From Phycisphaerae bacterium (GTDB taxonomy: Bacteria > Planctomycetota > Phycisphaerae > UBA1845 > UTPLA1): a stretch of 5,221 bases of DNA. The stretch spans positions 1-5,221 of the forward strand of contig JAFGQA010000092.1 in the NCBI GenBank assembly GCA_016935885.1. Reading direction: 5' to 3'. Below, one piece after another: positions 1-5,221 of this stretch (the first letter of the stretch is position 1; each line of letters starts with the position of its first letter). The position numbers and the translations under genes were made by a program. The notes beneath the pieces were generated by a model. It ran no database searches. It saw only the letters and a list, made by a program, of their open reading frames with translations, and was not told the DNA's origin.

Positions 1-68
1 GGAAGACGCTGAAATACCAAACACCGGTCGAAGCCCTGAAGGCCAAAAGTGTTGCACTTGCAAATTGA
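1..68 (+). CDS. Transposase C-terminus (integrase-core DDE type), partial at window edge
   Basis: Reading from base 3, the frame gives K-T-L-K-Y-Q-T-P-V-E-A-L-K-A-K, then six more residues ending VALAN, and a TGA stop at 66-68. The 'L-K-Y-Q-T-P-x-E' signature is typical of the extreme C-terminus of integrase-core (rve) transposases of the IS3/IS481 type. In these the phrase follows the catalytic Glu region and reads roughly 'RPHxxLxYxTPxE'. The catalytic DDE residues lie outside the window, so I cannot tell whether the gene is intact. An insertion sequence therefore probably ends just right of base 68. The stretch from about 50 to 75 could be its right terminal inverted repeat overlapping the gene end, but the left end is not visible to compare. 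The family assignment rests on about 10 informative residues. Confidence 0.6.
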   Translation, partial: KTLKYQTPVEALKAKSVALAN

Positions 69-98
69 ATTCGCGACATTGGGAAACCGCGTCCGATC

Positions 99-118
99 TT
101 TTTCAGGCATTGGAAAAA
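99..118. repeat. Imperfect A/T-flanked palindrome downstream of the large gene
   Basis: TTTTTC (99-104) and GAAAAA (113-118) are perfect 6-nt inverted arms around an 8-nt centre, AGGCATTG. On the minus strand the core reads TTCCAATGCCTGAA, which resembles the perfect palindrome at 3815-3831 (minus strand ATTCCAATCCTTGGAAT). It lies 12 bases past the stop of the minus-strand gene and 30 bases past the transposase stop. A weak bidirectional terminator or a copy of a dispersed palindromic element are both possible. The stem is short and A/T-rich, so efficient termination is uncertain. The rest of the gap (69-98 and 119-130) shows nothing else I can name. Confidence 0.4.
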
Positions 119-130
119 CGTGTATCGTCG

Positions 131-3100
131 TCATGGCACCTGCACCTCCATTCGATAGAACGGTCCGCGCGGCGGCTCGTTGGCGTCCAGCATCGAATCC
201 CCTCCGTCCGCGCCCGCGCGCGGGCCTGCGCCGGGGACGTTGGTCCACGTGCCGTCCACGAGGTCCGTCGCGCCCTGCATCGTGTACAAACGCCCGGTGC
301 TGGAGTCGAAGTAGATCGTGACGGGCGAGTCGTGCGTCATGCCCGTCACGCGGAAGTACGAGTTGCTGTCCGTCGGATCGGTGTCGGCGACGTACTCGTC
401 GCCGGCGGTGAATGTGTCCTCGTCCGTATCGTCCGCCTCGGCCTCGTCGAAGCTCGCGCCCTCGTTCGTCAGGTCGAACGACGCCAGCCACCAGTGCGGC
501 GTGCCCAGCGCGGCGAGGTCAGCCGCGAAGTCGGCGTGGATCGTGCCGTTGGCGACGACGTTGGTCCAGGTGAAGTTGGTCACGGCCCCGACGGACGCGC
601 CGTTGGTCGTGACGTCGCCGACATGCCAGTACTCGTCGGCTGTAATGACGTAGTTTGTGCCGCCTGAGCGCGCCACGTAGACGGTGCCGGTGGGGACGAT
701 GGCCCCGTGGTCGCCCGCGGTTGCGGTCAGCCCGAACCACGGGACGGTACTGGCGGTCCAGACCGGACCGTTGACCAGCGTGCCGGTATTGCCATGGGTG
801 GTCAGATCGATCAGGACCGTCCCGGAAACATGGTCGAAGCGGTAGTAGGCCGCGAGCCCCGCCTCATTGCCGTTCAGCTCCTGCCGCATGGCAGAACGAA
901 TCTGCTCCTCCGTGCGGGCGACGCTCCAGACGCGCAGTTCGTCGATTTCCCCCGAGAACAACTGCCCGCCGCTTGTGCCAGAGCCGATAACCTTGGAACT
1001 CGCGTTGTCCACGAACAGGTAGTTGGTATCGATTGCCAGCGGTGTGAGCGACCCATTGACGTAGATGAATTGATTGCCGGCGCCCGCGGCGGCGCGGACA
1101 TAGGCGATATGCGTCCATTCGTTCGAACGGATCGTGTCGTTGCCGGTTTGGGCCACGTAGGTGCTGGGTGCCGTCACCGTGACGCAGTTTGCGCCGCCGC
1201 TGCCGGGGCCGAGTTCGAGTTGGAAGGAACCGGCCGTGTTGGCAAAGCGTGTCGAGAAGACGCCGCGCCGCGCCGACAAGTCGGCGGACTTAACCCACGC
1301 TTCGATGGTTAATGTGTTGCCAACGCTGAAACTGATGTCAGATCCGAGATTGACGTAATCGCTGGTGCCATCGAACAACAGGGCATTGCCCGGCGGATCC
1401 ATTGGGGTGGCGAAAATGTGTTGGGAGCCATAGATGACGCCGTAGCTGTTGCTGGCGTAAGCGCGGACAGAATAGACTATTCCGAGCGTCAGGTTGGTGA
1501 GCGGGATCGAGAACGGCCCCGCCCCGCTGCCCGCGCTGATGTGATCGTCCGCGACGGTCGGCGGCGTACCGGATGTGTTCCAGCACACGCCCCGGTCCGT
1601 GACCGGAGCGTCACCTTCGTCCGTCACGTTGCCGCCGCAATCCGCTGACACCGAAGTGACATTCGAGACCGGGGCGGTAATCACGATGGGGAAGCCGGTC
1701 GGAAAAACCTCCTCAGCCGCCCACGGGCCACCGGCAAAACCGGCATCCACAGCTTGTACGGAGAAAAAGTATGGTCCGTCGCCGACCACGCTGAGCGTCC
1801 AGCTCAGGTTCTCGTTGGCGTTGCCCATGGCCGGGATGCGGCGGAGTCCGCTCTCCGCGTCCGCCATGCCGGCGAGTATATCTTCCGCCCCGGAACTGGT
1901 GCCGACGCGCACGTTGTAGGTGAGGCCGGAAGACGGTGTTTCGGCATCCGATGCCTCAGCCCAGGCAAGGGTCATTGTCCCGTCGCTGACGATAACCGAG
2001 AGGTTCGTGGGCGCCGTCGGTGGGCTGTTGGTTGCCGGCCCATAGCCGTGGTAGATCATGGTGAACCGCAAATCCTCCTCGGCGCCGGTGTCGGGGTTGT
2101 AGAGCAACCCGTCGCCGTTCATCGCGATGTCCAGGCGGCCGTCGTTATCATAGTCGCCGCACGAGAGCGAACTCCATCCCGCCCGAATCAGCCCGGCATT
2201 CATGTCGGAGAATGTTCCGTCGTGGTTGTTGCGGTAGATCCTGGCGATGCCGGTTATTTCGTCCCAGTTTGTGCTCCCCGACATCAGAAGGTCGGGATAT
2301 CCGTCGCAGTCGAAATCGCCCCACGCCGTACCGCCGCCTTCCACGGGTGTCAGGCCGGCATGGATATCGGTGAAGGTGCCGTCACCGTTGTTGTGATAGA
2401 TGGCCGCGTGACAGACCTTACTCGTCCAGATGATCCCCGAGATCGCAATGTCCAGAAATCCATCGTTGTCGTAGTCGCCCCACGCCACGGCGGCCCATTC
2501 GACGCCGATCAGGTCGGCGTGGATATTGGTGAACGTGCCGTCGCCGTTATTGCGATAGACGAAGGTGAAGTCGTTGCCGTCGAAGGCGTCATCACCGCCG
2601 GCGATCAGGATATCGAGCAGTCCATCGTTGTTGTAGTCGCCCCAGGCGGCATCGGCGTAGAAGAATTCCGTGAAGCCGATGTTGATGTTGGTGAACGTTC
2701 CATCGCCGTTGTTGCGATACAGTGCGGCGGGGTCCGCGACCAGAACGTCCGGATAGCCGTCGTTGTTGTAGTCTCCCCAGGCGGCTCTGCCATGGAAGGA
2801 GTCCGCGTAACCCGGCAGCGGCAGCGGCTCGGGATTCTGAGTGAACGTGCCCTGGCCGGTGTTGTGGTACAGAAGTAATTCGTCGCCGTAATAGAACATA
2901 TCCAGCCAGCCGTCGTTGTCGTAATCGCCCCAAGCCATCCCGGATCCGGGATAGGCGGTGGTGATATCCCGCGAAAAGTTCTCACCGGTATTGTGATAGA
3001 CGCTTCCGGAGCCATTTCCGACAACAGTTAAATCCAGAAGACCGTCCTTATCGTAGTCCCCCCAGGCGGCGGTCCCGTATTGGCGGCCGTACAATTCGTC

Positions 3101-3898
3101 GAAAGAGGTTTCCGTAAAGTACAACGGAGCGTCGGAGGGCGCGAACTGCGCGTTCCCTTGAAGCGTCAGGTTCACCCCGTTCGTGCCGCTGTCGAAGGCC
3201 GTGCCGCCCGATGTCTCGTCCAGCTTCCAGTAAGCGACCAGGCCGGGACGATAGGCGGCGAGACCGAGATGCATATCGCGTTGAATCTGCTCCTGCGTGC
3301 GTGCCACTTTCCATACGCGCACCTCATCGATCCGCCCGTTCAACCACTCCGACGAATCGCGTCCGACCTTGATCGATCCGCTCGGTGCGTCGAGTGTCCC
3401 GCCGGGCGTGGAGTTCGTCAGTTCCACCCCGTCCTTGTACAACCGCATGGTCGTGCCGTTCCACGTGCCGGCCACGTGATGCCAGCCGCCGTTCGTTATG
3501 GCGTTGTTCACGCGAAGGTGACGCAACGTACCCGAGGTCTTGATGTAGAAGTGGAGCTGTCCCGGCGACGACGCGCCGTCCATGCGCAGAACCGCCACCT
3601 CGCTGCCGACGGTCGCGTAGCGCTCGACCCGGTTGGTGATCTGGTTGTGATAGACCCACGCCTCCAGCGTGATATTTGTCAGCGACGCGGGGAAGTTCGT
3701 GGCCGATGCGTAATCCCCGCCGGCATCGCACACAAGACAGTTGCCCGCCCACGCCGCCGGCGCACCGGCCAGCAGCAGCGCGCCGCAAGCCGCCGCAAGC
3801 GTCCGCCACAGGAGATTCCAAGGATTGGAATGTCTCCTCTTCCCCTCGTCCAATAATGGGAACAACGACAGACAAACTCGGGGCAACATGCAATTCAT
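131..3898 (-). CDS. Large secreted modular protein: LamG - seven FG-GAP/VCBS repeats - Fn3 x2 - LamG - InlB-B-like repeat - C-terminal module
   Basis: This is a 1255-residue exported protein, probably a surface adhesin or glycan-binding protein; no enzymatic domain is visible. A hydrophobic stretch at about residues 33-51, ending P-A-A-W-A before GN, looks like a signal peptide cleaved after residue 51. Residues 53-262 form a concanavalin/LamG-like domain (EAWVYH near 79, then the hallmark IDEVRVWKVARTQEQI at 190-205). Residues 265-620 carry seven FG-GAP/VCBS repeats. Residues 626-735 are Fn3-like (PPTAPTNLSV start, PYFFSVQAVD end). Residues 736-832 are a second Fn3-like unit (GGNVTDEGDAPVTDRGVCW, then YSVRAYASNSYG). 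Residues 836-1053 are a second LamG-like domain (LLFDGTSDYV, IDELRVWSVARTEEQI). Residues 1055-1127 resemble a divergent InlB B-repeat (TATAGDHGAIVPTG). Residues 1132-1255 are a C-terminal module with an acidic DxDxD stretch. The ATG at 3898 is 6 nt after a run of eight G, a poor ribosome site. The signal peptide would have an unusually long 31-residue n-region, so the true start may lie further in. The gene is monocistronic here and divergent from the thiamin operon. Confidence 0.88.
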   Translation of the reverse strand: MNCMLPRVCLSLFPLLDEGKRRHSNPWNLLWRTLAAACGALLLAGAPAAWAGNCLVCDAGGDYASATNFPASLTNITLEAWVYHNQITNRVERYATVGSEVAVLRMDGASSPGQLHFYIKTSGTLRHLRVNNAITNGGWHHVAGTWNGTTMRLYKDGVELTNSTPGGTLDAPSGSIKVGRDSSEWLNGRIDEVRVWKVARTQEQIQRDMHLGLAAYRPGLVAYWKLDETSGGTAFDSGTNGVNLTLQGNAQFAPSDAPLYFTETSFDELYGRQYGTAAWGDYDKDGLLDLTVVGNGSGSVYHNTGENFSRDITTAYPGSGMAWGDYDNDGWLDMFYYGDELLLYHNTGQGTFTQNPEPLPLPGYADSFHGRAAWGDYNNDGYPDVLVADPAALYRNNGDGTFTNINIGFTEFFYADAAWGDYNNDGLLDILIAGGDDAFDGNDFTFVYRNNGDGTFTNIHADLIGVEWAAVAWGDYDNDGFLDIAISGIIWTSKVCHAAIYHNNGDGTFTDIHAGLTPVEGGGTAWGDFDCDGYPDLLMSGSTNWDEITGIARIYRNNHDGTFSDMNAGLIRAGWSSLSCGDYDNDGRLDIAMNGDGLLYNPDTGAEEDLRFTMIYHGYGPATNSPPTAPTNLSVIVSDGTMTLAWAEASDAETPSSGLTYNVRVGTSSGAEDILAGMADAESGLRRIPAMGNANENLSWTLSVVGDGPYFFSVQAVDAGFAGGPWAAEEVFPTGFPIVITAPVSNVTSVSADCGGNVTDEGDAPVTDRGVCWNTSGTPPTVADDHISAGSGAGPFSIPLTNLTLGIVYSVRAYASNSYGVIYGSQHIFATPMDPPGNALLFDGTSDYVNLGSDISFSVGNTLTIEAWVKSADLSARRGVFSTRFANTAGSFQLELGPGSGGANCVTVTAPSTYVAQTGNDTIRSNEWTHIAYVRAAAGAGNQFIYVNGSLTPLAIDTNYLFVDNASSKVIGSGTSGGQLFSGEIDELRVWSVARTEEQIRSAMRQELNGNEAGLAAYYRFDHVSGTVLIDLTTHGNTGTLVNGPVWTASTVPWFGLTATAGDHGAIVPTGTVYVARSGGTNYVITADEYWHVGDVTTNGASVGAVTNFTWTNVVANGTIHADFAADLAALGTPHWWLASFDLTNEGASFDEAEADDTDEDTFTAGDEYVADTDPTDSNSYFRVTGMTHDSPVTIYFDSSTGRLYTMQGATDLVDGTWTNVPGAGPRAGADGGDSMLDANEPPRGPFYRMEVQVP
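2126..3070 (-). repeat. Seven tandem FG-GAP/VCBS repeats (predicted seven-bladed beta-propeller)
   Basis: The motif A-W-G-D-Y-(D/N)-x-D-G-x-x-D-(I/L/V/M) occurs seven times, starting near residues 277, 321, 372, 417, 471, 524 and 578 of the large protein, at spacings of 44, 51, 45, 54, 53 and 54 residues. Most copies are followed by a second half-motif such as Y-R-N-N-G-D-G-T-F-T-N-I. The D-x-(D/N)-x-D-G core is the calcium-binding loop of FG-GAP/VCBS repeats, known from integrin alpha subunits, where seven repeats close one propeller. Copy 6 has Cys inside the loop (DFDCDG) and copy 7 has Cys instead of Trp (S-C-G-D-Y). The count of seven comes from direct reading; the propeller fold and calcium binding are inferred from the family. 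Confidence 0.9.
3811..3837. promoter_or_regulatory. Perfect 17-nt palindrome (ATTCCAA-GGA-TTGGAAT) inside a longer imperfect hairpin
   Basis: Bases 3815-3831 are an inverted repeat with perfect 7-nt arms and a 3-nt centre. Outside it, GGAGA (3811-3815) and TCTCC (3833-3837) are also complementary, so the whole element can fold into a stem of about 10-11 bp with a small bulge. It sits at codons 23-30 of the longest reading frame of the large minus-strand gene, just before the hydrophobic core of the signal peptide. A TTCCAA...TTGGAA palindrome near a gene start suggests an operator or a 5'-UTR hairpin more than coding sequence. From memory, similar palindromes recur upstream of genes in Verrucomicrobiota/Kiritimatiellota genomes. 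I cannot verify that here. Confidence 0.5.
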
Positions 3899-4111
3899 CT
3901 CGGACCCCCCCCGTACAGGTCCAGTTGTACACGAATTCCCCCTCCAGATGCAGGCCTATTCTGCAACCGCCTACCCGCCGTCGAAGCCCACGCCGTGCCC
4001 CAATGACGAAAAGACTGGGTCGCTCGGTTGTCTCGTCCGGCTTGCGCGCGGCGGTCATACCGGGTAGAGGATGAACGTCGCACCCCGTTTTCGGAGCGCG
4101 GCGAATGCAAA
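3899..4111. other. Divergent intergenic region between the large surface-protein gene and the thiamin leader
   Basis: I see no credible gene here. It must hold the promoters for both directions, but no convincing -35/-10 pair stands out on either strand. For the thiamin transcript a weak candidate is TTGCGC at 4042-4047 with TAGAGG at 4065-4070 (17-bp spacer). That would start transcription near 4077, shortly before the aptamer; the -10 match is poor. A run of eight C (3905-3912; eight G on the minus strand) lies 6 nt before the ATG of the large gene. Confidence 0.5.
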
Positions 4112-4198
4112 GGACCAGTGGGGTGCCCCGATCCGATCGGGGCTGAGAACACACCCATGGAACCTGATCCGGGTAATACCGGCGTGAGGGACTTGGCC
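4112..4198 (+). ncRNA. TPP riboswitch aptamer (THI element)
   Basis: The conserved THI-box blocks are all present and in order. P2 is GGGT (4121-4124) paired with ACCC (4153-4156). P3 is a perfect 8-bp hairpin, GCCCCGAT (4125-4132) with ATCGGGGC (4136-4143). The invariant CTGAGA follows at 4143-4148. The pyrophosphate-sensing arm ACCTGATCCGGGTAATACC runs from 4162 to 4180, with P5 formed by CCGG (4169-4172) and CCGG (4179-4182). The closing GCGTGAGGGA is at 4182-4191. P1 can form between GGACCAGT (4112-4119) and ACTTGGCC (4191-4198) with small bulges. The usual closing block is GCGTAGGGA, so this copy has one extra G. The RNA binds thiamin pyrophosphate. Placed upstream of thi4 and thiE and followed by a terminator, it should turn the operon off when TPP is abundant. 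Confidence 0.95.
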
Positions 4199-4212
4199 GA
4201 AACGCAGACAGT

Positions 4213-4240
4213 AGCGGAGCCCTCGATGGCTCCGCTTTTT
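4213..4240 (+). terminator. Intrinsic terminator forming the riboswitch expression platform
   Basis: AGCGGAGCC (4213-4221) and GGCTCCGCT (4228-4236) form a perfect 9-bp GC-rich stem with a 6-nt loop, followed by TTTTT (4236-4240). It lies 14 nt after the aptamer P1 and 4 nt before the thi4 Shine-Dalgarno sequence, so it is positioned to abort transcription before thi4. A competing antiterminator is visible: TGAGGG (4185-4190), at the 3' end of the aptamer, is complementary to CCCTCG (4220-4225), in the 5' arm and loop of this hairpin (one G-U pair). This suggests TPP-induced transcription termination. Confidence 0.9.
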
Positions 4241-4244
4241 CATT

Positions 4245-4249
4245 GGAGG
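4245..4249 (+). promoter_or_regulatory. Shine-Dalgarno sequence of thi4
   Basis: GGAGG lies 6 nt upstream of the ATG at 4256. It fixes the thi4 start: the same frame is open far upstream, but any earlier start would translate through the riboswitch and terminator. It is not enclosed in the terminator stem, which favours transcriptional over translational control. Confidence 0.85.
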
Positions 4250-4255
4250 CGAGCA

Positions 4256-5026
4256 ATGGAAGAGAAGATCACACAGACGATCGTGCAACGGTTCTTCGAG
4301 AAGCTGGAGGCTCACTTAAGCGTGGATGTGGCCGTGGTCGGCGCGGGACCTTCGGGGTTGGTTGCGGCGCGGGATCTGTGCAAGGCGGGACGGGCCGTCG
4401 CCGTGTTCGAGCGCAAACTGGCGCCGGGCGGAGGCATGTGGGGCGGAGGCATGCTCTTCAACGAAGTCGTGGTGCAAACGGATGCCTTGCCGATTCTGGA
4501 GGATTTCGGCGTGTCCGCCGCCGATGCGGGGGACGGCTATCACACATGCGACGCGGTGGAAATGGCCGCGGCGTTGATCTACGGCGCGCGCAAAGCGGGC
4601 GCGGCGATCTTCAACGCAGTGAGCGTGGAGGATATTGTCTTCAAGGACAACCGGGTGGGCGGCGTGGTGATCAACTGGACGCCCGTCACGCGCTTGGAGA
4701 TGCACGTCGACCCGCTGGTCATCACATCGAAGGCCGTCCTCGACGGCACGGGCCACCCGAGCGAGATTGTACAACTGGCAACGCGCAAGGCGGGGGTCCG
4801 GATCGACACGCCATCTGGCGGCATCATGGGCGAGAAGCCGATGTGGATGGAAAGCGGAGAGGCCTCGACGGTGGCCCACACGCGCCGGTTGTACCCCGGT
4901 CTTTATGCATCGGGCATGGCGGCGAACAACGCGGGCGGCGGGTTCCGGATGGGACCGATCTTCGGCGGGATGCTCAAGAGCGGGCGCAAGATCGCGGCGG
5001 CCATCATCGAGGACTTGAATGCCTGA
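4256..5026 (+). CDS. thi4: Thi4-family thiazole synthase, His-type (sulfide-dependent)
   Basis: This is a 256-residue cytosolic enzyme that builds the thiazole half of thiamin from NAD and glycine. The Rossmann nucleotide-binding motif VVGAGPSG is at 27-34, with the acidic end of the second strand at E52 (VFERK). The family block [10 protein letters not shown] is at 57-66, and R-M-G-P-I-F-G-G-M is at 231-239. Yeast Thi4 donates sulfur from a Cys in the sequence C-C-M-D-P and is inactivated after one turnover. The matching site here is E-M-H-V-D-P with His150 (codon 4703-4705). This is the arrangement of archaeal enzymes that use free sulfide and Fe(II) catalytically. D152 and H167 are the probable metal ligands by analogy. 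Length is normal for the archaeal/bacterial form. The gene is preceded by a TPP riboswitch and overlaps thiE by 8 bases, which supports the thiamin role. Some archaeal relatives were annotated as ribose-1,5-bisphosphate isomerase, but the context argues against that here. Confidence 0.93.
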   Translation: MEEKITQTIVQRFFEKLEAHLSVDVAVVGAGPSGLVAARDLCKAGRAVAVFERKLAPGGGMWGGGMLFNEVVVQTDALPILEDFGVSAADAGDGYHTCDAVEMAAALIYGARKAGAAIFNAVSVEDIVFKDNRVGGVVINWTPVTRLEMHVDPLVITSKAVLDGTGHPSEIVQLATRKAGVRIDTPSGGIMGEKPMWMESGEASTVAHTRRLYPGLYASGMAANNAGGGFRMGPIFGGMLKSGRKIAAAIIEDLNA

Positions 5027-5221
5027 GCGATTCGGCTTGTACGTCGTCATGACCGACCCGGCGGTCGGCTACGAGGCCTGTGCCGAAGCGGCGGTCGCGC
5101 AGGAGATCCGCTACCTGCAGTTGCGCATGAAGAATGCGCCGCGCGAGCGCGTGCTGGAGAAGGCGCGGGCCATTCGAACGATCACCCGGGGCTCACGAAC
5201 ACGTTTCATCGTCAACGACGA
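5019..5221 (+). CDS. thiE: Thiamin phosphate synthase, N-terminal part (cut by window end)
   Basis: ThiE joins the pyrimidine HMP-PP to thiazole phosphate to give thiamin phosphate, the step after Thi4. The first 67 residues are visible: an initial strand G-L-Y-V-V-M-T-D-P (residues 6-14), then R-Y-L-Q-L-R-M-K (31-38), which carries the Q-x-R-x-K pyrophosphate-binding signature of the family, and F-I-V-N-D at 63-67, matching the conserved V-N-D strand. The pattern fits a ThiE/TenI-type TIM barrel of roughly 200 residues, of which about a third is present. The ATG at 5019 overlaps the thi4 stop by 8 bases and is preceded by GAGG (5009-5012) at 6 nt, so the genes are probably translationally coupled. 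The regulatory relative TenI cannot be excluded from this fragment, but the position after thi4 favours ThiE. Confidence 0.85.
   Translation, partial: MPERFGLYVVMTDPAVGYEACAEAAVAQEIRYLQLRMKNAPRERVLEKARAIRTITRGSRTRFIVND

Noticed and set aside
1754..2878. A 374-residue open frame on the + strand with repeated V-V-V-V-A-P stretches
   Set aside because: It is exactly antisense to the FG-GAP repeats. Its valine-rich repeats are the complement of the repeated G-D-Y-N-N-D-G codons, and it lacks a credible ribosome site. The minus-strand frame explains the sequence fully.
2126..3070. Periodic similar segments considered as a CRISPR array or DNA satellite
   Set aside because: The periodicity is about 130-160 bp, is imperfect, and follows codon-level conservation of the FG-GAP motif, so it is protein-repeat derived.
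3080..3856. A 258-residue + strand open frame opposite the N-terminal part of the large gene
   Set aside because: It is Arg/Val/Gly-rich with no recognisable domain and is antisense to a clear LamG-like domain. It is a by-product of high GC content.
4028..4255. Upstream in-frame extension of thi4
   Set aside because: The extra 76 codons would translate the TPP aptamer and terminator. A good GGAGG sits 6 nt before the ATG at 4256, and the protein from there matches the usual Thi4 start and length.
3324..4256. A 310-residue minus-strand open frame spanning the intergenic region and running into the large gene in another frame
   Set aside because: It crosses the complement of the riboswitch and terminator and has no domain. 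I considered whether it supplied an alternative N-terminus for the large gene through a frameshift, but the protein in that frame is low-complexity and Arg-rich, without a signal peptide.
4316..5050. A 244-residue minus-strand open frame opposite thi4
   Set aside because: Thi4 is unmistakable on the + strand, and the antisense frame is Arg/His-rich with no family features.

Overview
The window looks like GC-rich bacterial chromosome. The taxonomic clues are indirect. There is a very large exported LamG/FG-GAP/Fn3 protein that ends in a 'Y-F-R-V ... F-Y-R-M-E-V-Q-V-P' C-terminal module. There is an ATTCCAA-N3-TTGGAAT palindrome near its 5' end. There is also a Thi4-type thiazole synthase with His in place of the sulfur-donating Cys. 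As I recall, this combination suits the Verrucomicrobiota/Kiritimatiellota side of the PVC group, probably an anaerobe; this is inference and not a database result.

Layout. Bases 1-68 hold the last 21 codons of a DDE integrase-type transposase (+ strand), so an insertion sequence ends at the left edge. A short non-coding gap (69-130) carries an imperfect palindrome. Bases 131-3898 (- strand) encode one 1255-residue secreted modular protein. Its order is signal peptide, LamG-like domain, seven FG-GAP/VCBS repeats (probably a seven-bladed calcium-binding propeller), two Fn3-like domains, a second LamG-like domain, a divergent InlB-B-like repeat and a C-terminal module. Its role is probably adhesion or glycan binding at the cell surface. 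No enzyme domain is visible. A 17-nt perfect palindrome falls inside the annotated N-terminus of this gene and makes the start codon uncertain.

Bases 3899-4255 form a divergent intergenic region. It carries a complete TPP riboswitch aptamer (about 4112-4198), a strong intrinsic terminator (4213-4240) and a Shine-Dalgarno sequence, all controlling the + strand thiamin operon. The operon begins with thi4 (4256-5026), which makes the thiazole moiety. It continues with thiE (5019 to beyond the window end), which joins thiazole phosphate to the pyrimidine to give thiamin phosphate. The two genes overlap by 8 bases. When TPP is plentiful the aptamer should favour the terminator and shut both genes off, which is feedback control by the pathway end product.

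I see no CRISPR array, tRNA, rRNA or evident defence system. The points most worth a second look are the palindromes flanking the large gene, the ambiguous start of that gene, the riboswitch switching mechanism and the His-type Thi4.
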